Shown here in pieces: positions 23,435 through 32,278 of a stretch of DNA of 64,000 nucleotides; within the stretch, counting starts at the first letter, position 1; every line of letters begins with the position of its first letter. Under the pieces are notes generated by a model. The model did no database searches. It was not told where the DNA came from and saw only the letters and a program-made list of their open reading frames with translations. Source of the stretch: Mycobacterium haemophilum DSM 44634 (GTDB lineage Bacteria > Actinomycetota > Actinomycetes > Mycobacteriales > Mycobacteriaceae). The position numbers were made by a program, and so were the translations under genes. The stretch lies in contig NZ_CP011883.2 of assembly GCF_000340435.2 (NCBI RefSeq), positions 4,171,766 to 4,235,765 of the forward strand, written 5' to 3'.

Positions 23435-24969
23435 GTGCGCCTGCTGTAACTGCGAGCCCGACCACTGCCGGGGTCACTCCGGCGCGACCGTCCGCCACCC
23501 GAGTGACGATTCTTACTGGCAAACGGATGACCGACTTGGTGCTGCCCTCGGCGGTGCCGATCGAGGCCTACATCGATGACACCGTCGCGGTGCTATCCGA
23601 TTTACTTGAAGACGCACCGGCGGATGTCCTGGCGGGCTTCGACTTTTCCGCCCAGGGCGTGTGGACGTTTGCCCGGCCCGGTTCGCCGCCACTGAAGCTG
23701 GACCAGTCGCTCGACGATGCTGGGGTTGTCGACGGGTCGCTGTTGACCCTGGTGTCGGTGAGTCGCACCGAACGGTATCGGCCGCTGGTCGAAGACGTCA
23801 TCGACGCGATCGCGGTGCTCAACGAATCGCCAGAGTTCAACCGCAAGGCGGTGGACCGTTTCATCGGGGTGGCAATCCCCGTTTTGAGCATTCCGATCAC
23901 TGCCGTCGCGGTGTGGGCATGGTGGGTAACCGGGCGCAGCCCGTTCTGGTCGCTGGTGATCGGCATCCTGGGCATCGTCGCGCTGACGGGCAGCATCGTC
24001 GCAAGCAAGGTTTACAAAAATCTGGATCTTTCCGAGAGCCTGCTGCTGACGTCGTACCCGCTGATCGCCAGCGCCGCGGCGTTGGCCACCCCGCTACCAA
24101 GTGGGGTCAACTCGTTGGGGCCACCGCAGCTTGCCGCCGCAGCGGCAGCTGTTCTGTTTTTGACCCTGCTGACCCGGGGTGGCGCTCGGCGGCATTCTGA
24201 CTACGCCTCGTTTGTCGTGATCACCACGATCGCGATCGTCGGGGCCGCCGTTGCGTGCGGCTTTGGCTACCAGCGCTGGGTGCCGGCCGGCGCGATTGCC
24301 TTCGGGCTGTTCATCGTGACGAATGCGGCCAAGCTGACCGTCGCCGTCGCCCGGATCGCCCTGCCGCCGATACCCGTTCCCGGCGAGACCGTCGACAACG
24401 AAGAATTGCTTGATCCCGTCGTCACTCCGCATGAGGCTACTAACGAGGAGACGCCGACCTGGCAGGCCATCATCGCGTCGGTGCCGGACTCCGCGGCACG
24501 GCTCACCGAGCGCAGCACCCTGGCCAAGCTGCTGCTGATCGGTTACGTCATATCCGGCACTCTAATTTTGTGTGCCGGTGCTATCGCGGTGGTCGTGCGC
24601 GGACACTTCTTCGCGCACAGCTTGGTGGTGGCGTCTCTGCTGACGGTGGTGTGTGCGTTTCGGTCGCGGCTCTACGCGGAGCGGTGGTGCGCGTGGGCGT
24701 TGCTGGCAGCCGCCGTCGTCATTCCGACGGGGTTGACCATCAGGCTGTGCGTCTGGTACCCGCAGATTGCCTGGCTGTTGCTGACCAGCTACCTGGCGGC
24801 AGCCGTTATTGCGCTGGTGGTATTTGGGGCGACGGTCAGGGTTCGTCGTGTTTCACCGGTGACGAAGCGGATTATGGAATTGATCGACGGCGCGGTGGTC
24901 GCATCCATCATTCCGTTGCTGCTGTGGATCGCCGGCGTTTACGACATGGTCCGCAACCTGCGCTTTTAG
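23431..24969 (+). CDS. eccD1: ESX-1 integral membrane component EccD1
   Basis: A 512-residue protein with an N-terminal ubiquitin-like cytosolic domain (about residues 20-105, VTILTGKRMTDLVLPSAVPI) and about eleven transmembrane helices from residue 140 onward. It lines the membrane barrel of the ESX complex. It starts with TTG overlapping the espI stop (TTGA); the N terminus MSAPAV agrees with orthologues. A weak hairpin (GCGCCAC 24969-24975 and GTGGTGC 24981-24987) follows the stop. Confidence 0.95.
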   Translation: MSAPAVTASPTTAGVTPARPSATRVTILTGKRMTDLVLPSAVPIEAYIDDTVAVLSDLLEDAPADVLAGFDFSAQGVWTFARPGSPPLKLDQSLDDAGVVDGSLLTLVSVSRTERYRPLVEDVIDAIAVLNESPEFNRKAVDRFIGVAIPVLSIPITAVAVWAWWVTGRSPFWSLVIGILGIVALTGSIVASKVYKNLDLSESLLLTSYPLIASAAALATPLPSGVNSLGPPQLAAAAAAVLFLTLLTRGGARRHSDYASFVVITTIAIVGAAVACGFGYQRWVPAGAIAFGLFIVTNAAKLTVAVARIALPPIPVPGETVDNEELLDPVVTPHEATNEETPTWQAIIASVPDSAARLTERSTLAKLLLIGYVISGTLILCAGAIAVVVRGHFFAHSLVVASLLTVVCAFRSRLYAERWCAWALLAAAVVIPTGLTIRLCVWYPQIAWLLLTSYLAAAVIALVVFGATVRVRRVSPVTKRIMELIDGAVVASIIPLLLWIAGVYDMVRNLRF

Positions 24970-25069
24970 CGCCACCCGTAGTGGTGCGGGCCGGCTAGAT
25001 TGCCGCAGTTCAGGGGTGCCACGTCCGGTAAAATTTCCTCAATGGGAAGCCTAGAGAAAGGGCCCGGCG

Positions 25070-26020
25070 ATGTCTGAACCATTGGCTGTCGATCCTGCCG
25101 GCCTGACTGCAGCAGGGGCCAAGCTCCGCAACCTTGTTTTCCCGGTGCCTCCGTCGCCGATCACAGCGACCGGAACCGATTCGCTGTCGTCGGCGATCAA
25201 CACCACTATGCCCGGGATTGAATCACTGACGGTCGACGGCTTACCTGCGGTTAAAGCGGCCCTCACCAGGACAGCGTCCAACATATCCACCGCGGCGGAC
25301 GTATATACGAAAGCGGATCAGGCGCTGGGCGACGGTTTGACGCAATTCCTCTTCGGCTCGGCTGGCGACGCGTTTGGAGCCAGTGCGGCAGCAGACCCGA
25401 CGGATCAGTTCGGCGGAGGGATGGGAGCGATGGCTTCGTCGCTGCTATCAAAATTCTCGCCGGAGCTCGGTCAGATGGCCGACCAGGTTATGGGCGGTCA
25501 GCTTCAACAGAACTTATCCGACCTGGCGCCACGACTCGCTGCCACCGTGCCGCAACTAGCCGAGATGGCCCCGCAGGCCGGTCAAATGGCGCAACAAATG
25601 TCGCCAATGATGATGCAAACCGTCACTCAAGTCGCGCAGCAAGCGGGCTCTCAGAGCGCCGCCCAGGGCAGCGCAGCGCCGGCGCAAATGGTCAGCGAAA
25701 CAAGAAAAGACGGCGAGGACAAGGACTCGCAGCAGCAATCCGGCTTTGACTCCCCGCTCGGCGTCGAAGACGCCACACTCGTCCACAGCGTAGGGACCGC
25801 TTCGCCCCAAGTCGGCGCCGGTGCAACCGGTGGCACCCCGGCGAGCGCCCCGCTGGGCGGGTCACCGAGTGCGCCGCAGGGCGCCGGGGGAGGCACGCCG
25901 GGCAGCACCGTGCCAAAGCGTCTGGTCAGCCAGGCAACGCCGGAAGAAGCTGGGAACCAGCGGGCCGAGACCGGCGCAGCCGCCGGCCCCAACACTCGCT
26001 CCGACGCCCCCATAGTTTGA
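25070..26020 (+). CDS. espJ: ESX-1 secretion-associated protein EspJ
   Basis: A 316-residue Ala/Gln/Gly-rich protein. The N-terminal third is helical (MSEPLAVDPAGLTAAGAKL ... VYTKADQALGDGL). The middle is rich in Met and Gln (MAQQMSPMMMQTVTQVAQQ), and the C terminus is a disordered Gly/Pro/Ala tail. The start (ATG 25070) agrees with Rv3878, which is about 280 residues, so the tail is longer here. Its exact role in ESX-1 is not known. It is convergent with espK. Confidence 0.87.
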   Translation: MSEPLAVDPAGLTAAGAKLRNLVFPVPPSPITATGTDSLSSAINTTMPGIESLTVDGLPAVKAALTRTASNISTAADVYTKADQALGDGLTQFLFGSAGDAFGASAAADPTDQFGGGMGAMASSLLSKFSPELGQMADQVMGGQLQQNLSDLAPRLAATVPQLAEMAPQAGQMAQQMSPMMMQTVTQVAQQAGSQSAAQGSAAPAQMVSETRKDGEDKDSQQQSGFDSPLGVEDATLVHSVGTASPQVGAGATGGTPASAPLGGSPSAPQGAGGGTPGSTVPKRLVSQATPEEAGNQRAETGAAAGPNTRSDAPIV

Positions 26021-26193
26021 TCTTCAAGCGATAGTTTGATCTTCGAGCGGACTCCGCGCTGCTCCTAGCCGCCCAAGCACGCATGCGCGCCGCCCGCAAC
26101 GCGATAGCGGGTAACCAATATGCCTCTGCCACCACGATTCTCACGACGGCCGAGGCAACCGGATTCATCGTCGCGGCTGTTGCCCGCCCTGGC
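26021..26193. other. espJ-espK convergent intergenic region with a short direct repeat
   Basis: The sequence around the espJ stop contains two copies of ATAGTTTGATCTTC(A/G)AGCG side by side (about 26011-26050). A + strand open frame from about 26035 to 26225, without a good start, encodes an alanine-rich helical stretch (LLLAAQARMRAARNAIAGNQ) and may be the leftover of a gene. No terminator hairpin was evident. Confidence 0.35.
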
Positions 26194-28569
26194 CTAGGAC
26201 GCGTCCGACATGGCGCTGTCAAGTAGCCCAGCGACGTATTGCCAATACAGCCAGTCGGCCACGGCCGGACGCAGGGCTTGCGCGTCGGCCGCATTGTACG
26301 CCTGGTGCAGTGCGATATCTCTGGCGTGGGCAGCATAGGTGTGGAACGCCCGCAGGTGTGCGACCTCGCGGCCGCCGGCGGTGCTGGTCATGAACTTCAT
26401 CAGGTCGAACCACATCATGGTCCGCCCATCTTCTGGCGGATTGGCATCAGCCGGAGCCGGGGGCAACAGATCAATCAAACGCACATCGCTGGTATCTGCC
26501 AGCCGAGCCGCCGCCTCAGGATCCACCACTTCCAGCCGAGACCGACCGACCATCTGGCCGCTCTCGGGGATGTCATCCGGCTCCAGCACAATCTTGGCTG
26601 CGCCGGGATCGGAGTTGGCCAACTGCTCCTTGGTACCGATTACCGCCCGCAGCTTGGTTGCGTGATGGGTCGCCCAGCCCTGGACGGCCATGATCGGGTA
26701 GGTAGCAGAGCGAGCCCGCTCTTCGGCAGGGACCGCATCATCAGCGCTAGCCATATGCACTGCTTTCGGTAACTCCACCCCGTCGGGAATATAGGCCAGC
26801 CCGTAGCTGTTGGCCACCACGATCTTTCCGTCGGTGGTCACCGCGGTTATCCAGAAGAATCCGAAGTCGCCCAGACCAGGGCTGTCGGACGCGTTTAGCG
26901 CAGCCGCTATGCGTCGCGCCAACGCCAACGGATCAGACTTCGCGCTGCGGCGGGTAGCTGCAGTCGCGGCGTCGCGCGCGGCCCGCGCCGCCGAAACCGG
27001 GACCGACACCGCCGCCGCCACATCGGGTGGCTCAGTGTCACGCGTGTCGTGCGTCGACGCCACATGACCAGCGAGACGTGTCGATGCGTGTTCGGTGCTC
27101 GGCGCCGCTGCCGTTGGCTTGACCGATCCCAACGGCGCCCGGCCAACCCCACCACGCGGGGTCGCGCCCGATGCCGTGGCCGGACCCGCGCTCAAGCCTC
27201 CGCCCGGTTTCGAGCCACCACCACCCATCGACGGGGCAGGTGCCGACCGCGCGGCGGGTACACCTACGCCACCGGCTGCGGCGGGCGCCACTCCAGTTGA
27301 TGTGTCGTCTACTCGCGCCCCGGGCTGCAGTTGATGATCGACATGCCTACCCGGTGCTGGCGCATCGGTCGTTGTCGCTGCCGCCGGTTTCACATGAGGA
27401 GCGTCGTGCCCCGGGACGTCCGGCGTCGTGGGACTGGGTTTTCCAGGATCCGCCGGCGTTAAGGGCTGATTAGGCGAAGCAGGTGCGTCTGGGGCTGGCT
27501 GGGGCGCAGGTGCCGGAGATGGCGTGATGGGCGCCGAGTGCGGCGGTGCCACGGGAGCTGGCTGCGGCGCGGGTGTGACAGGCTGCGGCTGCGACGGTGT
27601 AACAGGGGCCGGCGTCGGCGTAACCGGATGCCCCGGCGTAACCGGCGTCCCCGGCGTAACCGGATGCACCGGCGTAACCGGCTTCCCCGGCGTAACCGGA
27701 TGCACCGGTGTAGTCGGCTTCCCCGGCGTAACCGGATGCACCGGTGTGACCGGCTTCCCCGGCGTAACCGGATGCACCGGTGTGACCGGCTTCCCCGGCG
27801 TCGGTACGCCGGGCACCACCGGGGTGACCGGTCTCCCCGGCGTTCCTGGAGTGACCGGCGTGGGTGTCACGGGTCGGACCGGGGTTGGTGTGACCGGAAT
27901 ACCGGGCTTGCTCGGGATAACCGGCGGAACCGGCATTGGAATGAAAGGTGCCGGGGTTGGTCTCGGGATGTTCGGCCCGGTGCCCGGGGTCTCGACCACC
28001 AGCGTCGGTATGTCTGGAGGGGGTGGCGATTTCTGGTCGAGCAGGTCTTTCAAGGCATCGTTCGGCGGCTTCCAGTTCTTAGACGCCAGGACCTGCTCAG
28101 CGGCGTCGGAGACCACGCTGACATTGGCCACGTGTGTCGAGTTGACCAATTCATTAATTGCGGCGGCGCGCTCGTCGGCGTCCATCTCAGCGTCATTCTC
28201 TAGGACGATGATGTCCCTATGAGCCCCGTCGACATTGTTGCCGATAGCCGACTTAGCTTGCGCAATTAACCCGGCGATATGCCGGTGCCAGGTAATCGCC
28301 GTTGCGAGATAATCCTGCAGCGTCATCAATTGATTGATATTCGCGCCGAGCGCGCCGCTGGCGGCATTGGCGGCACCGCCCAACCAAACACCAGTGTCGA
28401 AGACTAGGCCCTTCTGGTACCGGGTTGTCTCCAAAACATCGGTGACCTTCCACAAAACCTGGTTGAACTCTTGTGCGCGGTCATAGAAGATGTCCTCATT
28501 GGCGTCTGGCCACCCGCCCGGATTGAGCATCTGCTCGGCATACTCACCCGTCGGCTTCGAAATACCCAT
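26194..28569 (-). CDS. espK: ESX-1 secretion-associated protein EspK
   Basis: A 791-residue protein (about 729 in M. tuberculosis). The N-terminal 190 residues are helical with a WLGGAANAASGALG segment typical of type VII effectors. Residues about 200-460 are Pro/Thr/Val-rich with TPGKPVTPVHPV repeats. Then comes a Gly/Ala linker and a C-terminal domain of about 230 residues (SDPLALARRIAAALNAS ... WFDLMKFM ... YWQYVAGLLDS). In M. marinum EspK interacts with EspB and EccCb1 and takes part in EspB export. A ribosome binding site GGGAGGT lies 9 nt upstream of the ATG, inside the end of a small upstream frame. Confidence 0.9.
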   Translation of the reverse strand: MGISKPTGEYAEQMLNPGGWPDANEDIFYDRAQEFNQVLWKVTDVLETTRYQKGLVFDTGVWLGGAANAASGALGANINQLMTLQDYLATAITWHRHIAGLIAQAKSAIGNNVDGAHRDIIVLENDAEMDADERAAAINELVNSTHVANVSVVSDAAEQVLASKNWKPPNDALKDLLDQKSPPPPDIPTLVVETPGTGPNIPRPTPAPFIPMPVPPVIPSKPGIPVTPTPVRPVTPTPVTPGTPGRPVTPVVPGVPTPGKPVTPVHPVTPGKPVTPVHPVTPGKPTTPVHPVTPGKPVTPVHPVTPGTPVTPGHPVTPTPAPVTPSQPQPVTPAPQPAPVAPPHSAPITPSPAPAPQPAPDAPASPNQPLTPADPGKPSPTTPDVPGHDAPHVKPAAATTTDAPAPGRHVDHQLQPGARVDDTSTGVAPAAAGGVGVPAARSAPAPSMGGGGSKPGGGLSAGPATASGATPRGGVGRAPLGSVKPTAAAPSTEHASTRLAGHVASTHDTRDTEPPDVAAAVSVPVSAARAARDAATAATRRSAKSDPLALARRIAAALNASDSPGLGDFGFFWITAVTTDGKIVVANSYGLAYIPDGVELPKAVHMASADDAVPAEERARSATYPIMAVQGWATHHATKLRAVIGTKEQLANSDPGAAKIVLEPDDIPESGQMVGRSRLEVVDPEAAARLADTSDVRLIDLLPPAPADANPPEDGRTMMWFDLMKFMTSTAGGREVAHLRAFHTYAAHARDIALHQAYNAADAQALRPAVADWLYWQYVAGLLDSAMSDAS
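27653..27796 (-). repeat. Four 36-bp tandem repeats in espK
   Basis: Units begin at 27653, 27689, 27725 and 27761. Each encodes twelve residues of the type GKPVTPVHPVTP, with a few base differences between units. Shorter, degenerate VTP units flank the array. Such arrays change copy number by slippage and could be used for strain typing. Confidence 0.8.
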
Positions 28570-28572
28570 CGT

Positions 28573-28722
28573 CTATTCACCTCCCAGCAACTGCCCGGCC
28601 ACATCGATCACCTCTGTCGCCGAGCCCCACGCCACGGTGTCGGTCCGCCGAGCATCATCGATGTCCACGGTAATCGCGCGTTGAATTGGCACGCGTGCTG
28701 CGCAGCTTGGGCCCTCGGTCAC
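28573..28722 (-). CDS. Hypothetical 49-residue protein directly upstream of espK
   Basis: Begins at GTG (28720-28722), with GGGAGGT a few bases upstream, and ends with TAG just before espK. The product has an alternating hydrophobic/charged core (VPIQRAITVDIDDARRTD) and a helical end (ATEVIDVAGQLLGGE). Its last codons contain the espK ribosome binding site, so translation of the two is probably coupled. G or C at most third codon positions fits a real mycobacterial gene. I do not recognise the family. It could be a small ESX-1 accessory protein, or a leader frame that tunes espK. Confidence 0.5.
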   Translation of the reverse strand: MTEGPSCAARVPIQRAITVDIDDARRTDTVAWGSATEVIDVAGQLLGGE

Positions 28723-29011
28723 GGTGTTACCTCCCGAATACGCTGTCGGCCGCTCGATGCTGATACCGCAGATCATGCTTATCAAGCGTAACCGACATTA
28801 AGGGCAGCTAGCTGCGGCAATTTAGCGATCAAAGCGGAACGTGGTGCGCACCCACACATGGCTGGCGGGGCTGGTCACCAATTCGTGCTCAGCCGCAATA
28901 ATGGTCCGCCGATACCGCGCCGATCCGTGCCACGAACCCAATAACCAGCAACGTCGCTGAAATGCGTACTACGACGCTAATTCCTTCGAGTTCAGGCCGT
29001 CACAACGAGTG
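28723..29011. other. espK-espL intergenic region
   Basis: About 290 bases. On the minus strand an open frame without a start, between about 28967 and 28824, ends ASHVWVRTTFRFDR and reads like the tail of a lost protein. No full gene, repeat or terminator was recognised. It presumably contains the promoter for the small gene and espK. Confidence 0.3.
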
Positions 29012-29353
29012 CTAAGCCGGCGGCGGTTCGCTGATCGCGCGGGAAAGGGCGGACAACCTCGCGGCGAGCTGCTCCCCCGCGACTTCGTTGTAAGCGGTTG
29101 CCGCGCCCTGCGCGTTCTGCAAGGCCTCGTTGATTCGAGCGGCAACCACCTCGTGGCCCAGCTCCCGCAAAGCGCCGCTTTCGATACGGATGCCGGTGAG
29201 CCACTGATACCCATTGATCGTTACTTCGACGGTCTTTTCTTGGTCCGAAGCCTTGAAAACTCCGTCGTTCATTCGGTTGAACTGCCCGTCCAGGGCCGAC
29301 TGAAATTGCCCCAGCAGAGCCAGTGTCCGAGCTTGCGCTGGATCCAAATCCAT
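29012..29353 (-). CDS. espL: ESX-1 secretion-associated protein EspL
   Basis: A 113-residue cytosolic protein with a YbaB/EbfC-like fold (LALLGQFQSALDGQFNRMND, VEVTINGYQWLTGIRIESG, then a long C-terminal helix). In M. tuberculosis EspL stabilises EspE/EspF/EspH-type proteins and is needed for ESX-1 function. The ATG overlaps the last base of the espB stop codon (TAATG), so the two are translationally coupled. Confidence 0.92.
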   Translation of the reverse strand: MDLDPAQARTLALLGQFQSALDGQFNRMNDGVFKASDQEKTVEVTINGYQWLTGIRIESGALRELGHEVVAARINEALQNAQGAATAYNEVAGEQLAARLSALSRAISEPPPA

Positions 29354-30726
29354 TACTTTGACTCCTTGCTGTCTTGGCGGCGGCGATTACCGATGACGGC
29401 CTCAGTCCACGCCCGATCCTCGGTGTAAAGCGCTTCGTCGTCTTGCTGAGTGCCCTTGGTTTTGGCACTTCCGTGTCCCGCACCATGAGCGCCCATCGGC
29501 ATTCCCATGCCACCGCCGCCCATCGCACCGCCGGCGGGGCCGGCGCCACGACCCGCCCCTGCGATGTCGGTCGTCGCAGCGGGCCGCACAGATTCGGCGT
29601 CGATCGCGGGCGCCAGCGGCGCCGCCGACGCGCCTCCGATTCCCCCGCCGCCGAGCGACATCGGCTTCATCCCGGCACCCGCTGCCGCCGGCGCATGCGC
29701 CGCTTCCTGCACGGCACTGGTCAGCTCCGCGCCCGTGGCAGCCGGCGCGCCGCCACTGGACCCGCCCATGGGGGGCATCATGGGCGGCGTGAGGCCCCCG
29801 CCAGCGCCATTCTGCAAACCGCTCATCACGAAGCCGGGTATCAGACCCTGTTGACTCGGGTCCGGCGGCGGGTCGATTTTGACCGCGGCGGCCGGTTTCG
29901 GTGGCTGCACTGCCTCGAGAATGCAGTTGCTGTTGTACTGGGACAGGACGTCATCAGACTTTTGCTGATACGTCGCATAGGTCTGCATGAGTTGCCGTCT
30001 GGTGTTCTCGTCGGTGGTCGAGTTGTATTTCGCTTCGAGCGCCTGGACGTCATACAGTTTGGGGTGGTTTGTATAGGCCGTGCGCTGCGAATCCGCCACG
30101 AAGCCGCCCTGCTTAGCCATCGCGACGCTGGTTTGCGCCATCCGGTCTAGCCACTCGCTTTGTTGTTCCATTGAAGCCGTAACCGCGGCCGCCGCGTCGC
30201 CCGTCCAATCCTGGAAGGGCCGGAAACGCTTTTTCATTTCCTGCAACTTTAGGTTGTAACTAACCCATGCATCCCTAAAGTTTTTGGCTGATGCCCCCTG
30301 GTCAGGTTGTCCGATTTGGGTGGCGGCCGTTTTGAGATCGGTGAAGTTGGGTTCGCCTGATTGCACGGTCGGAGTGTCACCTAACGCGGCCGCGCCGTCA
30401 CTCCCCGTCCCGGCCGAATGGGCCGACACGGAACCTTGGCCGTCGTTGTTCATGACCTGCGCCGACTCCTCATCAACCTCCCCATAGGCCTTGGCCGCGT
30501 TCCGCATGGACTGCGCCAGCTTCTTCCACTCCTGATAGCCCGCCGCAAGGTAGGTCCGCATGTTGTCGGCGTTCAAATTGAGTTGTTGGGCCGCGTTGAC
30601 TGCGACCTGAAGAGCGCACGCGTCGGCAACTACGTCGGTTGGTGCTGCCGTCATCGCTGACTCCACCTCGGCGGCTCTGGCCAGGATCTCGGTCTGCTCC
30701 ACCGTCATCGTCTGCGGTTGTGTCAT
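29353..30726 (-). CDS. espB: Secreted ESX-1 substrate EspB
   Basis: A 457-residue protein with a PE-PPE-like helical fold in one chain. YxxxD is at Tyr81-Asp85 and WxG at Trp174-Thr-Gly176. From about residue 285 the protein is Gly/Pro/Ala-rich, the region MycP1 cleaves during secretion in M. tuberculosis (460 residues). EspB forms heptameric rings and binds phospholipids. The ribosome binding site is AAGGAGG. It lies downstream of eccE1 with a 163-bp gap that may hold its own promoter. Confidence 0.95.
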   Translation of the reverse strand: MTQPQTMTVEQTEILARAAEVESAMTAAPTDVVADACALQVAVNAAQQLNLNADNMRTYLAAGYQEWKKLAQSMRNAAKAYGEVDEESAQVMNNDGQGSVSAHSAGTGSDGAAALGDTPTVQSGEPNFTDLKTAATQIGQPDQGASAKNFRDAWVSYNLKLQEMKKRFRPFQDWTGDAAAAVTASMEQQSEWLDRMAQTSVAMAKQGGFVADSQRTAYTNHPKLYDVQALEAKYNSTTDENTRRQLMQTYATYQQKSDDVLSQYNSNCILEAVQPPKPAAAVKIDPPPDPSQQGLIPGFVMSGLQNGAGGGLTPPMMPPMGGSSGGAPAATGAELTSAVQEAAHAPAAAGAGMKPMSLGGGGIGGASAAPLAPAIDAESVRPAATTDIAGAGRGAGPAGGAMGGGGMGMPMGAHGAGHGSAKTKGTQQDDEALYTEDRAWTEAVIGNRRRQDSKESK

Positions 30727-30889
30727 GTCACATCAGCCTCCTTAGTGCTACAGACATTATCGTCGCTGATGTCAGTGGTTGCCGCACTAAATTCTTGCGT
30801 CCCGGTGTCATATCCCGTGCGGGCGGTAGCCCACGGCAGCGAGTCGGTACCCAGATTGTGCTGCTCAGCGTGGCTATCACAGCTCGTCG

Positions 30890-32278
30890 CTACTTCGGTA
30901 GCGCCATCTGGTAGTGGCTTTCCTCGGGTGGGGAAATCCGGCGGATCGGCAACTCGCGATGCCGCGGAGTGCCGATGATGTCGTGCTTAAGTAGCACCGG
31001 CTCGCTGCCGGGGTGGGGGCCGAGGTAGGTCGTCGCATTCGGCCACGCCACCTTCGCCACCGACCCGGTGTGTCCGCCGATCAGCCCGGCGAATTTCTCG
31101 AATTGCTGTCCGAGTGTGACGATGCCCCCTGCGGCCGCTGCCCGCACCGCGAACTGCGTGAACGTCTGGGCGTCACCCAAGCTGATGCTCACGTCGACGT
31201 CGTCGAACGGCATGTAGACCGGGCATCGGTTCACCGTCTCGCCGACGAGTACACCCGCTGATCCGATGGGCAGCTGGCAATGCTGGTAGGCGACGAAGAG
31301 CCGGCCTAGCAATGCCGGCTGCTGGCCACCGAGCAGGCGATAAAACCCGCGTGGCGTTTTTGGTTTCCCGAGCGTCGTCAGCACCACTGTGGCCTGCGGT
31401 GTCTTCCCGGGAGCCACCCGGACCCTGGTGATCGTGTGGTCGGCCCGCGCCGACCACCACGCATCCGGACCAGCGGGCGCGGTGTAGGCGACGCTATAGG
31501 CGTCTCGCCCCCGGATCATCGACCACTTCTCCCGCACGAAGCCTACGTCGGTAGCGTGGTCGACGTCGTCGAAGCTGCGTCCACAGACCGCGTCCACGCC
31601 ATGGCTCGCCAACTGATCTGCGATACGCGTCGTGGCCGCGACCAGATACCGGGCCAGCCCCGCGACGCCGGCGTCACGCCGCTGCGCAGACTTTCGGGTG
31701 CGCACCGGGTCGGCCCGCAGCATGATCCAGGTCCGGCGATGCGCGGGCGCCGGGTCGGCACCGATCACCTGCTGGTACAGGTTCACGACGTCTGGTGACG
31801 CGGTGTGGCCGACACGGTAACCCGCCGACACGACAACGGCCTCCAAGTCCGGACAGTGCACCGACAGCAGGTGCTCCAACAGCCGGGTCTCCAGCACGTC
31901 GTCGGTCTGCGCTTCCCCATCGACGATGACCGTCGGGGTAAATGGTCTGGGAATCAGTTCGACGACCGAGACCAGAAACCCGTCTTGCCAGCGCACAGCA
32001 ACGTGATCTGCCGGTTTCACGGTGGCACCGACCACCGGCTCCGACGGGGTGTCCAGCGGCTTACGACGACGCCGGAAAAATAAATAGAGCGCCATCAGCC
32101 AGCCGCTTAGCCGGCGTCCGGAAAATTGGACCAGGGTCAGGATGACGACCAGCGACACCAGCGCAATGCTGTGCCACCAGTATTGGGTGTGGGCGGACAA
32201 CATAATGCAGGGCGGGGCCAACGCCGCAACGAGCAGTGCACGCCCCGTGCTGAAACGTAGCCGTATTGGATTCCTCAT
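30890..32278 (-). CDS. eccE1: ESX-1 membrane component EccE1
   Basis: A 462-residue peripheral subunit of the ESX-1 membrane complex. Two transmembrane helices are in the first 60 residues (ALLVAALAPPCIMLS and ALVSLVVILTLVQF), followed by a cytosolic domain of about 400 residues. The ATG overlaps the mycP1 stop (ATGA), as in other ESX-1 loci. Length equals that of Rv3882c. Confidence 0.94.
   Translation of the reverse strand: MRNPIRLRFSTGRALLVAALAPPCIMLSAHTQYWWHSIALVSLVVILTLVQFSGRRLSGWLMALYLFFRRRRKPLDTPSEPVVGATVKPADHVAVRWQDGFLVSVVELIPRPFTPTVIVDGEAQTDDVLETRLLEHLLSVHCPDLEAVVVSAGYRVGHTASPDVVNLYQQVIGADPAPAHRRTWIMLRADPVRTRKSAQRRDAGVAGLARYLVAATTRIADQLASHGVDAVCGRSFDDVDHATDVGFVREKWSMIRGRDAYSVAYTAPAGPDAWWSARADHTITRVRVAPGKTPQATVVLTTLGKPKTPRGFYRLLGGQQPALLGRLFVAYQHCQLPIGSAGVLVGETVNRCPVYMPFDDVDVSISLGDAQTFTQFAVRAAAAGGIVTLGQQFEKFAGLIGGHTGSVAKVAWPNATTYLGPHPGSEPVLLKHDIIGTPRHRELPIRRISPPEESHYQMALPK

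Noticed and set aside
27524..28222. Collagen-like Gly-X-Y frame (GVTGFPGVTGCTGVTG) on the + strand
   Set aside because: It is exactly antisense to the EspK VTP repeats; the periodicity comes from the repeat DNA, and there is no ribosome binding site.
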